From NCBI GenBank assembly GCA_002429115.1, contig DIYS01000111.1:1-57592 (forward strand): 57,592 nt of DNA. Reading direction: 5' to 3'. Made by a program: the position numbers and the translations under genes. Shown piece by piece: positions 42,518-50,397 of the stretch. Origin of the DNA: Saccharicrinis sp. UBA6048. GTDB lineage: Bacteria; Bacteroidota; Bacteroidia; Bacteroidales; Marinilabiliaceae. How positions within the stretch are numbered: position 1 is the first letter of the stretch; each line of letters begins with the position of its first letter. Below the pieces are notes generated by a model. That model searched no databases. It was not told the DNA's origin and worked only from the letters and a program-made list of their open reading frames with translations.

Positions 42518-43780
42518 TTACCACTTCACTGGTTTGCGTCGCACAGGCATACTCATACAGCGAGCACCACCACCACCACGCGACAATTCAGAACCGCCAA
42601 TGGTCACTACATACTTCTCGTAATCGGCCAAATCAACTTTTCCACCAATTACATCATTAGCAGCAATAATTTCAAACCCGTTTTTGTTCATCTCCTCCAT
42701 GGTATAAACGTTTCTTGCATATCCTAGAACTTTTCCAGGTCCCATTGCGAAGAAGTTGGCACCACTATGCCACTGCTCGCGCTCCTGATTCCAGATATCA
42801 CTTGAACCACCACAGAAAATCGGCTTCATATCCATGCCTAAATCTTTCAGACAAGATACCAGATTTTCTTTCTTAACAATTGATTCAACTTCGCCATTAT
42901 CAATTGTGATCAATATGGTACTGTAACGACTATCCTTCATAATTAGTGGTTCATACACCATACAAGCATCACGATCAAGGAAAGTAAACACCATATCCAA
43001 ATGGATAAACGATTCAGGTGCCTCAGGAAGCTGCTGTACTACAACATACTGACGCTCTTTCTTATGCTTCAATTGATTAACGATAAAATCAATTCCCTGC
43101 GATGACGTACGTGTACTGTTACCGATCACAATAACATCGTGACGAGCAATCTGCACATCTCCACCTTCAATCATTGTTTCCGCCCCAACATTATAGAAGT
43201 TAAGCGGATTAACTGTTTGTGTTTTAAAGCGCTCCGAATGATTGAAAATGGCTTCCATCACAATAGCTTCACGTTCACGAACCTGATTCGCCATTTTTGA
43301 TATCAGCACCTTGTCATACATAGATACACTGGCATCTCTTGTAAAAAAGAAGTTGTGCAACGGACGTAGTGAATATCGATCATCCGAAAGAAAAGTTGTT
43401 AATGAATCCGTTTTCATATTAACACCTTCAATCAACTGTCGAGCTAATTCAGGTGCCGGCAATTCCAACAGGTCTTCCTTAATGTTCAACACCTTTTCGT
43501 AGGTGCAGATTTTTTCGATCAGACTAAGCTTAATCTTTGGTTGTTCCAAAATTTCAGATAACAAATCTTTTACCTGGAAAGTCTGTGTTACTTTCTCTAA
43601 AACACCAGAAAACTGCTTGTACTCATCAACGGCAACCGATAAATTCAGGATATCGCTATACAGAGCCCGCTCCGCATTGGAAGGAGTCATATTCTCCACT
43701 TCTTTGCCCGGTGTGTGTAATATTACACCCTCTAATTCTCCAATCTCAGAGAATACACCCGTTTCAATGGTTTTAATCAT
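42518..43780 (-). CDS. arcA: Arginine deiminase
   Basis: 420 residues from ATG at 43780 (MIKTIETGVFSEIGELEGVI; a TTG two codons earlier is less likely). It hydrolyses arginine to citrulline and ammonia. Guanidino-modifying enzyme motifs are present: FTRDASVSMYDKVLIS, EGGDVQIARHDVIVIGNSTRTS, HLDMVFTFLDRDACMVYEP and the catalytic Cys408 in GGGGARCMSMPVRR near the C-terminus. No arcB, arcC or arcD is adjacent, so the energy-yielding pathway cannot be inferred locally. A TAATTTTG promoter precedes it and the sucC/arcA terminator follows. Confidence 0.97.
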   Translation of the reverse strand: MIKTIETGVFSEIGELEGVILHTPGKEVENMTPSNAERALYSDILNLSVAVDEYKQFSGVLEKVTQTFQVKDLLSEILEQPKIKLSLIEKICTYEKVLNIKEDLLELPAPELARQLIEGVNMKTDSLTTFLSDDRYSLRPLHNFFFTRDASVSMYDKVLISKMANQVREREAIVMEAIFNHSERFKTQTVNPLNFYNVGAETMIEGGDVQIARHDVIVIGNSTRTSSQGIDFIVNQLKHKKERQYVVVQQLPEAPESFIHLDMVFTFLDRDACMVYEPLIMKDSRYSTILITIDNGEVESIVKKENLVSCLKDLGMDMKPIFCGGSSDIWNQEREQWHSGANFFAMGPGKVLGYARNVYTMEEMNKNGFEIIAANDVIGGKVDLADYEKYVVTIGGSELSRGGGGARCMSMPVRRKPVKW

Positions 43781-43820
43781 GGACAAAATGGTTTAAATAT
43801 TTTGGTTATTCTTCTTGCCG

Positions 43821-43852
43821 CAAAATTATAAACCATAAGCAATTAAAAAAAT
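43821..43852 (-). promoter_or_regulatory. arcA promoter
   Basis: Minus strand TAATTTTG (43821-43828) with TTTT 20 bases upstream (43849-43852), 40 bases before the ATG. Confidence 0.5.
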
Positions 43853-43894
43853 GATACATCACACATATTTGTTTTCTTTAGTGTGGATGAGAAA

Positions 43895-45112
43895 CTATCC
43901 CATAAATGAAAACTGAAGCTTAGGTGGTAAGGGTAATTCAGCTTCAATTTTTGCTTTATCCCAAGCTTCAAACAGTGCTTTTTGATAGGTTTTTGCCCGG
44001 TCACCATCATTTACAAACACGGATGCCTTTAATTTATCATCTTGGTAATACATAATTCGATGAATATCACCATGCTTTTCTTCAACAGCTAAATCTCTTC
44101 CGGGTATTACCTCATCATAAGCTGCAGAAAACATGTATAAGTCAAACACCTCTGTTTTCAAACGATAAGGCGGTAAAGTATGTGCTTCTTTCTTACCCAG
44201 CACATTTAAGGCTGCCAGTTTCCCCTGGTGTTCAGCCGCGTGCCAAAGACCTGTGACGACTCCCCTCGCGTGCTGAGCGACATCACCTCCGGCCAATATA
44301 TCCTGATCTGATGTTTCTAAATATTCGTTGACCAAAATGCCACGTTCAGTTTTTAATCCGGTTTTCCTGGCTAAATCAATATTTGGAGTAGCACCAGCAC
44401 ATGCCACTATCACATCAAAAAATAGTGTTTCTCCTTTAAGCTGTAACTTATATGAGCCGTCTGCCTGCACATTTACAGAAGCTACTGAGACGCCATCAAA
44501 TAATTGAACGCCTTTAGCTTTCATTTTATACTCCAACTCCTTTGCTAGTACATCCGGAAATAATTTCTGCAAAGGATAACGCATGCGGTTAGCCACAGTT
44601 ACCTGCTTACCTTTTCTAACCAGCTGGTCAGCTGTTTCTATACCTTCCACTCCACCACCAATAATTAAAAAGCGCTTTTGCTCTTTACATTCTTCCAGCA
44701 AGCGCTCTACATCATTCGCATTCTGCACACTGTGGATGTCTTTTCGATCAATTCCATTAATGACAGGCACCACTGGTGCAACACCGGTAGCAAGCAATAG
44801 CTTTTCGTAACTATAGATCTGGCCGGATTTGGTATGTATTAATTTTTCGGAGGCAGTGATATGTATGACGCGATCCATTATAAGATCAATCTCATTCTCG
44901 TCATACCAGGTCTGATCGGCTAAACGAAAATCGTCTTTATCAAAGCCTCTCACCATATTTTTATTAATCTTGGTTCGCTTGTACGGTAAACGATCTTCGC
45001 CATGAACCAATAATATGCGTCGCTTATCGCCATGTTCACGCATCGTACGAATAAAACTTATGGCTGTGATACTTGCCCCAACAATAATAATCGGATAATT
45101 ATTTGATGTCAT
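43895..45112 (-). CDS. NAD(P)/FAD-dependent oxidoreductase
   Basis: 405 residues of the pyridine nucleotide-disulfide reductase fold. The FAD-binding Rossmann start is NYPIIIVGASITAISFIRTMREHG (GxSxxA in place of GxGxxG); LLLATGVAPVVPVI and the NAD(P) motif FLIIGGGVEGIETADQLVRKG follow, and the second FAD segment is ILAGGDVAQHARG. No redox CxxxxC motif is seen, so it is not a disulfide reductase; it resembles rubredoxin or nitrite reductase FAD domains. The C-terminal about 70 residues match the reductase C-terminal domain style. Partner unknown. It is divergent from the DUF2490 gene. Confidence 0.9.
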   Translation of the reverse strand: MTSNNYPIIIVGASITAISFIRTMREHGDKRRILLVHGEDRLPYKRTKINKNMVRGFDKDDFRLADQTWYDENEIDLIMDRVIHITASEKLIHTKSGQIYSYEKLLLATGVAPVVPVINGIDRKDIHSVQNANDVERLLEECKEQKRFLIIGGGVEGIETADQLVRKGKQVTVANRMRYPLQKLFPDVLAKELEYKMKAKGVQLFDGVSVASVNVQADGSYKLQLKGETLFFDVIVACAGATPNIDLARKTGLKTERGILVNEYLETSDQDILAGGDVAQHARGVVTGLWHAAEHQGKLAALNVLGKKEAHTLPPYRLKTEVFDLYMFSAAYDEVIPGRDLAVEEKHGDIHRIMYYQDDKLKASVFVNDGDRAKTYQKALFEAWDKAKIEAELPLPPKLQFSFMG

Positions 45113-45136
45113 ATATTTTCTTGCTTCTTCAATTAA

Positions 45137-45144
45137 TATCTTTG
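45137..45144 (+). promoter_or_regulatory. -7 box of DUF2490 gene
   Basis: TATCTTTG, identical to the rpsO and pnp -7 boxes, 54 bases before the ATG at 45199. Confidence 0.45.
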
Positions 45145-45198
45145 TATTTCTTACAAATTATAACAAACCAACTGAGATAGGGTTGAACTCAACATACT

Positions 45199-45963
45199 AT
45201 GATGAAAGACTTATTTTGGGTATCTGTGCTATTATTGCTGTCAATCACCAACTCATGGTCGCAACAACAAATTGATTTTAATTTATTTAATGGAGAGGGT
45301 GAGTTGCGTTCAATTTACCTGCAACAGCATCAGCTAAACGATAAATATTCAATCAATTTAGATGCCGGTTCCTACCTGGGATTAGGCAACAATATCTGGA
45401 CGCGTTGGGGATTTAGAGGCACTATCAGACGTAAGTTCAATGATTTTTACTCATTGGATTTTGGCTTTATGTACAATCGGGTGAACTACTATGCTGATAA
45501 CATTAGTTTGGATGGTGCTATCGAAACCATTGATATTATCAGGCACGAGTATCGACCTCATCAGGCATTGCATGTGAACTATCCCCGATTCCAATCATCA
45601 ACACTTAAACACCGTTTACGATTAGAAGAGCGATTTTTTGCATACGATAATAACAATGGCAGAGACTTCAGAATGCGATTACGCTACCGCATTCTCCACC
45701 AGGGCCGCTTTGACAGACAACCAGTAGCTCCCAAATCTTTCTATTATCGAACCTATGCCGAATTTAATTTCAACATTGTTGATGAAGCAGATGATGTATT
45801 TTGGATCAGGGGCCGTTATTGTATTGGATACGGCTATATGTTCAGCTCAAAGTTAAGTGCCGATGCCAGTTACTTTTTTGAGCATACAAAACCAGGCAAA
45901 GACATCAGCCAGGTGATAACGCATATTTTTCAATTCACCTTGCGCCATACCATAAATTGGTAA
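45199..45963 (+). CDS. DUF2490 family outer-membrane protein
   Basis: 254 residues with a signal peptide (KDLFWVSVLLLLSITNSWSQ) and alternating amphipathic strands rich in Tyr, Phe and Arg (WTRWGFRGTIRRKFNDFYSL; RHEYRPHQALHVNYPR; LKHRLRLEERFFAYD). The last residues (FQFTLRHTINW) end in an aromatic residue. These are features of DUF2490, predicted small outer-membrane beta-barrels of unknown role. The start may be either of two adjacent ATGs (45199 or 45202). It lies 74 bases before the cytochrome b gene on the same strand; cotranscription is possible. Confidence 0.85.
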   Translation: MMKDLFWVSVLLLLSITNSWSQQQIDFNLFNGEGELRSIYLQQHQLNDKYSINLDAGSYLGLGNNIWTRWGFRGTIRRKFNDFYSLDFGFMYNRVNYYADNISLDGAIETIDIIRHEYRPHQALHVNYPRFQSSTLKHRLRLEERFFAYDNNNGRDFRMRLRYRILHQGRFDRQPVAPKSFYYRTYAEFNFNIVDEADDVFWIRGRYCIGYGYMFSSKLSADASYFFEHTKPGKDISQVITHIFQFTLRHTINW

Positions 45964-46037
45964 ATAGATAAACAAACGAATACAATTTCTTAATTGTCGC
46001 AAAGATTTGTGTATATTTTGACTGTAAAACAAATACT

Positions 46038-47312
46038 ATGAATAACACCGGAACGCAGAAAGCAATAACACGACTGCTTCTGCACCTGCACCCTAAAAAG
46101 ATAGATGTACAAGCGATAAAATATACCCGCACTTTTGGGCTTGGCGGCATTGCAGCCTTACTTTTTGTTCTTCTGTTTATTACCGGCTTATTACTGCGTT
46201 TCGTCTACGTTCCTTCAGAAAAAGAAGCGTACAATTCCATTGTTTATTTACAAAACGATGTATTGTTTGGGCAATTACTACGAAACATGCACTATTGGTG
46301 TGGTATGATGCTGGTTATCGTTTCGTTTTTGCATGTGATTCGTGTATTTTATAGTCAATCCATATATTTCGAACGACGCAAAAACTGGTTATATGGTTTG
46401 TTGATCATGTTCCTGGTGATCATGTCTAATTTCACCGGTTATCTGCTTCCGTGGGATCAACTGTCATTTTGGGCTGTAACTATTATGACGAACATGTTGA
46501 GTTACATACCGATAATTGGCGATGGACTGGCTTCACTTGTTCGCGGTGGTTCTGAAGTCAATGAAGGCACCTTACTCCGCTTTTACCACTTCCATACCGG
46601 CCTACTACCAATATTAATGGTGTTTATCATGAGTATCCATTTCTGGTTGGTGCGCAAGACTAAAGGTGTTACTGTAGCTGATCCTTCAAAAAAAGAAATG
46701 GTGAATACCAATCCGGAGTTGATCTATAAAGAAATAGTTGTGGCCTTGTCCCTTATTCTTTTATTGATTTTATTTTCGATGGCTGTTGATGGGCCATTAT
46801 TAGGCAAGGCGAATCCATTGGAAAGTCCCAACCCAAGTAAAGCACCCTGGTATTTTATGGGATTTCAGGAGCTCTTACTTCACATGCATCCGGGTTTTGG
46901 TATTTTCATTGTGCCAGTGCTGGTAACAGTCTTTTTAATTTACATCCCATACTTTAAAAATATAGAAGTAAATGTAGGTACCTGGTTCAATTCTAAATCC
47001 GGCAAGCAAGTCGTGTTATGGAGTACCATCTATGCCATCATCTTTACCTTTGCCTTGGTTATCGGCACAGAATACATATTTAAGTTTCAGGCTTGGTTGC
47101 CCGACATACCGGTATTAATTACAACCGGATTATTTCCGCTTATTATTTACATCGTTCCTACATATGGATTTATATACCTTGTGAAGAATAAATTACAAGC
47201 CAACAGAGTGGAACTCATCATGGGATTGGTAACCATTTTATTAACTGCATACCTGGTAATGACAGCGATTGGAAGTTTAATGCGTGGAGAAGGCATGCAC
47301 TTGTTTGTATAA
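46038..47312 (+). CDS. Cytochrome b of a Rieske/cytochrome b complex (b6-type helix D, APWY variant)
   Basis: 424 residues with N- and C-terminal cytochrome b domains in one chain. Four haem b ligands are visible: His85 and His99 (H-X13-H, helix B) and His186 and His201 (H-X14-H, helix D; the 14-residue spacing is that of cytochrome b6). The quinol-site PEWY motif is replaced by APWY (269-272, context KAPWYFMGFQELLL), as in several nonproteobacterial complexes. About eight to nine transmembrane helices; it oxidises menaquinol presumably. Start MNNTGTQKAITRLLLHLHP is normal. The Rieske and octahaem genes follow by 10 and 0 bases. No cytochrome c1 gene is present. Confidence 0.93.
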   Translation: MNNTGTQKAITRLLLHLHPKKIDVQAIKYTRTFGLGGIAALLFVLLFITGLLLRFVYVPSEKEAYNSIVYLQNDVLFGQLLRNMHYWCGMMLVIVSFLHVIRVFYSQSIYFERRKNWLYGLLIMFLVIMSNFTGYLLPWDQLSFWAVTIMTNMLSYIPIIGDGLASLVRGGSEVNEGTLLRFYHFHTGLLPILMVFIMSIHFWLVRKTKGVTVADPSKKEMVNTNPELIYKEIVVALSLILLLILFSMAVDGPLLGKANPLESPNPSKAPWYFMGFQELLLHMHPGFGIFIVPVLVTVFLIYIPYFKNIEVNVGTWFNSKSGKQVVLWSTIYAIIFTFALVIGTEYIFKFQAWLPDIPVLITTGLFPLIIYIVPTYGFIYLVKNKLQANRVELIMGLVTILLTAYLVMTAIGSLMRGEGMHLFV

Positions 47313-47322
47313 GAATTAGACA

Positions 47323-47793
47323 ATGAGTTTTATAAAGAAAATAACGCGACGGAGCTTTATCAAAAAAGCCATATTAACAATTGTTTCTCTCGAATTGGTA
47401 TACGTCTTTATCAACCTATTGAAAAAAGGAGAAACCAAAAATAAGCCAAACCTTTATGCTGCCGGGGAAGTTGAGCTTTTTGAAAAAGGTCAGCTATATC
47501 CGTTCAGTACCGAACGATTTTACCTTTATCGATTGAAAGATGGTGGCTTTTTAGCCTTATCCACCACATGTACACATCTGGGCTGTACAGTTCAATATAA
47601 AAGTAAGGAAAACAAATTCTTATGCCCGTGTCATGCTTCGGCATTTGATAAAACAGGAAACGTTCTGGCACCACCGGCAACACGCGCCTTAGACATTTTA
47701 CCTATTACCATTGACAATGGTGTAATAATGGTTGATATATCTAACCCAGTGAAACGAGCTAAGCACAACAGCTCACAAATAACCTATGCTTAA
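47323..47793 (+). CDS. Rieske iron-sulfur protein
   Basis: 156 residues. The N-terminus has a Tat-type twin-arginine motif (ITRRSFIKKA) followed by one transmembrane anchor (ILTIVSLELVYVFINLL). The 2Fe-2S ligands are Cys83 and His85 (CTHLGC, Cys88 for the structural disulfide) and Cys101 and His104 (CPCHAS, Cys103 disulfide). CHAS replaces the commoner CHGS. The domain ends with PATRALDILPITIDNGVIMV. It accepts the first electron from quinol at the cytochrome b encoded upstream and should pass it to a c-type cytochrome, here probably the next gene's product. Confidence 0.95.
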   Translation: MSFIKKITRRSFIKKAILTIVSLELVYVFINLLKKGETKNKPNLYAAGEVELFEKGQLYPFSTERFYLYRLKDGGFLALSTTCTHLGCTVQYKSKENKFLCPCHASAFDKTGNVLAPPATRALDILPITIDNGVIMVDISNPVKRAKHNSSQITYA

Positions 47794-50103
47794 ATGATTA
47801 ATACACGCATATACAACAACTTAATGTTGGCATTGGTAGGTGCCCTCATTTTACTGTTCCCAGCCTTTTTGCTTTATCAAACTTATGCTGCCCCATCAGA
47901 TGTTATTACCGATGAAGAGCCTCACTTTGTCGGACGTGAAACCTGCATAGAATGTCACCTTCCTGAATACAACGACTGGGTGGGTTCGCATCACGACCGG
48001 GCTATGGACGAAGCGAATGACACCACTGTGCTTGCTAATTTCAATGATGTTACCATTCATGGCAATGGAATGACACATCGTGCCTTTAAAAAGGATGGCA
48101 AATTTATGGTGACAACGGATGGTGAGGATGGCACCATGCAGGACTTTGAGATCAAATACGTTTTTGGCTTCACTCCTCTTCAACAGTTCCTTGTAGAGTT
48201 TGATGGCGGTCGTTTTCAAACCCTGCCATTAACCTGGAACACATTGGATAGCTGCTGGTATCATATGGTTGACTCGGTATATGCTGATCAGGAGATTTCA
48301 CATGACAACTGGCTTCACTGGACCAACCAGGCTCAGAACTGGAACAGTATGTGTGCGGATTGTCACTCAACAAATCTTCAGAAAAATTACGATCATATCA
48401 ATGACACTTACCACACCACCTGGTCAGAAATCGATGTGAGTTGCGAAGCCTGTCACGGTCCATCGTCCAACCACCTTAAATGGGCGGCATTACCCGAGTA
48501 CGCCCGTGATGAGTATGAGAATTACGGTTTAACCATCAAAACCAGTGGCATTACCAATGAAGAGTATGTGGACAATTGCGCCAGATGCCACTCACGCCGC
48601 AGTGCACTAGATGATCCAGATTATTCAACAATGAATATTCACAATCACATGATTCCAAACCTTCCGGATGTTCCAACCTGGTATTTGGACGGACAAATTC
48701 TGGAAGAGGATTATGTATACGCCTCTTTTACACAGAGTAAAATGTACTCCAAAGAACGGGAGGTTCAGTGTAATGATTGTCACAATGTACACAGTGGTAA
48801 ATTGTTATTTGGCGATGACTACAATGCCCTGTGTCTGCAATGTCATACAGCTGACGTATATGATACATACGATCATCATTTTCATAAAGAAGCAGGCATG
48901 CCAGGCGAAGCTGTTACATCGTACGATGGTATAACCTATGAAGTAGGCTCCGGGACTTTATGCATCAATTGTCATATGCACGGAGGTTATTACATGGGTG
49001 TTGATTACCGTCGTGACCATAGTTTCAGGATACCGCGACCTGACCTGTCAATTAAATACGATGTTCCTAATGCATGTAACCAATGCCATGCTGACGAAAG
49101 CAACCAGTGGTCTGAAAATTACATTACTAAATGGTATGGTGAGAGCCGTACCTACCACTTTGCCCAGGCTTTTGATGATGCAAGAAACGGTAAAACGGAA
49201 GCCTTAGGACGTTTAAAAGGAATTATTAACGATGAACTATATACGCATAACATTCGTAGCTTATCGATTCAGTATATGGGTAACTTCTTTCAGGACACTC
49301 TTAAACTGGAAGTAGAAACATACCTGGGTAATATTTATCCTGGTATGCGACTCGCTGCCATAAGAGCCATTCAGGTTCAAGGAGAGGAAGATATGAACCC
49401 ACTATACCCATTGCTAATGGATGATACCAAAGCGGTTAGAACTGAAGCAGCCCGAGTCCTTTCAACAGTTACCGGCAATGAAATACCTGATCGCTATAAA
49501 AAGGCATACGACAGAGTAATTAAAGAATACGAAGATATATTGATTTACAATGCTGACTTTCCGATTGGTAAGTTTAACCTGGCCAATCTGTACTATAATA
49601 CAGGCAGATATGCTGAGGCCGAACAATTTTATTTAAAATCTATTAAGCAGGATAAAGAGCTTCACTTTGTCAAGCTAAACCTTGCCTACCTGTATAATCG
49701 TCAACAGAAAAACGATAAAGCAGAACTTCTGTTTCGTGATTACCTGGAGCACGAACCGACTGATGCGGTAGCATTGTATTCATTTGGCTTATTGCTTTCT
49801 GAAATAAAAAACTACGAAGAGTCGCTTGAAACATTGGTGAAATCATATGAACTCGATCCGGAACGACCACGGGTTGCGCATAATATTGCCATGATGTACG
49901 ACTTCCAGGGAAATAAAGCCGAAGCTGAACGCTATTTGAAAAAGGAGATTAAAACCATCAATTCCTATAACAGCAATGCCGAATTGTTGCGTTTTTATCT
50001 GACAAACAATATGCGTGCAAAAGCAAAAGCTCTGGCCATTCAAATGAAAAATGATTATCCGGATGTAAAAGAACTTGATCAGGTAATTGATCAGTTGAAG
50101 TAA
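47794..50103 (+). CDS. Octahaem cytochrome c with HEAT-like and TPR C-terminus
   Basis: 769 residues. An N-terminal hydrophobic segment (LMLALVGALILLFPAFLLYQTYAA) exports or anchors it outside the cytoplasmic membrane. Eight CxxCH haem-binding motifs are present, with Cys at 51, 187, 217, 262, 326, 347, 390 and 428 (CIECH, CADCH, CEACH, CARCH, CNDCH, CLQCH, CINCH, CNQCH). It resembles cytochrome c554/multihaem families. Residues about 470-560 look like HEAT repeats (YPGMRLAAIRAIQVQGEEDM), and about 575-769 are TPRs. The ATG directly abuts the Rieske stop codon, so it is almost surely translated from the same mRNA and likely replaces cytochrome c1 as electron acceptor (inference). Confidence 0.9.
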   Translation: MINTRIYNNLMLALVGALILLFPAFLLYQTYAAPSDVITDEEPHFVGRETCIECHLPEYNDWVGSHHDRAMDEANDTTVLANFNDVTIHGNGMTHRAFKKDGKFMVTTDGEDGTMQDFEIKYVFGFTPLQQFLVEFDGGRFQTLPLTWNTLDSCWYHMVDSVYADQEISHDNWLHWTNQAQNWNSMCADCHSTNLQKNYDHINDTYHTTWSEIDVSCEACHGPSSNHLKWAALPEYARDEYENYGLTIKTSGITNEEYVDNCARCHSRRSALDDPDYSTMNIHNHMIPNLPDVPTWYLDGQILEEDYVYASFTQSKMYSKEREVQCNDCHNVHSGKLLFGDDYNALCLQCHTADVYDTYDHHFHKEAGMPGEAVTSYDGITYEVGSGTLCINCHMHGGYYMGVDYRRDHSFRIPRPDLSIKYDVPNACNQCHADESNQWSENYITKWYGESRTYHFAQAFDDARNGKTEALGRLKGIINDELYTHNIRSLSIQYMGNFFQDTLKLEVETYLGNIYPGMRLAAIRAIQVQGEEDMNPLYPLLMDDTKAVRTEAARVLSTVTGNEIPDRYKKAYDRVIKEYEDILIYNADFPIGKFNLANLYYNTGRYAEAEQFYLKSIKQDKELHFVKLNLAYLYNRQQKNDKAELLFRDYLEHEPTDAVALYSFGLLLSEIKNYEESLETLVKSYELDPERPRVAHNIAMMYDFQGNKAEAERYLKKEIKTINSYNSNAELLRFYLTNNMRAKAKALAIQMKNDYPDVKELDQVIDQLK

Positions 50104-50273
50104 CTAATGGTGTTCTTTTTTTCCGAATAATTCTATCCGTCTAATTAATTATAATTAAAGGAAACCCGCAATGGCTGTAGGATATCACACAAACCAAGTC
50201 AATTTCATCTATATTCACTTATAGATTTTAATAGACTATGCGAAGAATCATGTTTTACGACTAGCAATCAGAA

Positions 50274-50281
50274 TATATTTG
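50274..50281 (+). promoter_or_regulatory. Possible -7 box of M16 protease gene
   Basis: TATATTTG within a CAGAAT/ATTCTG inverted repeat (50269-50287), about 117 bases before the ATG. No clear -33. Confidence 0.35.
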
Positions 50282-50397
50282 CCATTCTGACCATTTTATT
50301 TCCGGCATTAACCTTAATTAACCTGTTAATAATTGTTAATCTAATTAAGCTGCAATCTCTTATATCTATATTCGAAGATTGTTATAAACTAACCAAA

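Noticed and set aside
47794..50103. Pentahaem nitrite reductase (NrfA) or hydroxylamine oxidoreductase
   Set aside because: No CxxCK active-site motif, and eight CxxCH motifs plus HEAT/TPR do not fit NrfA; no P460 cross-link context is visible for HAO.
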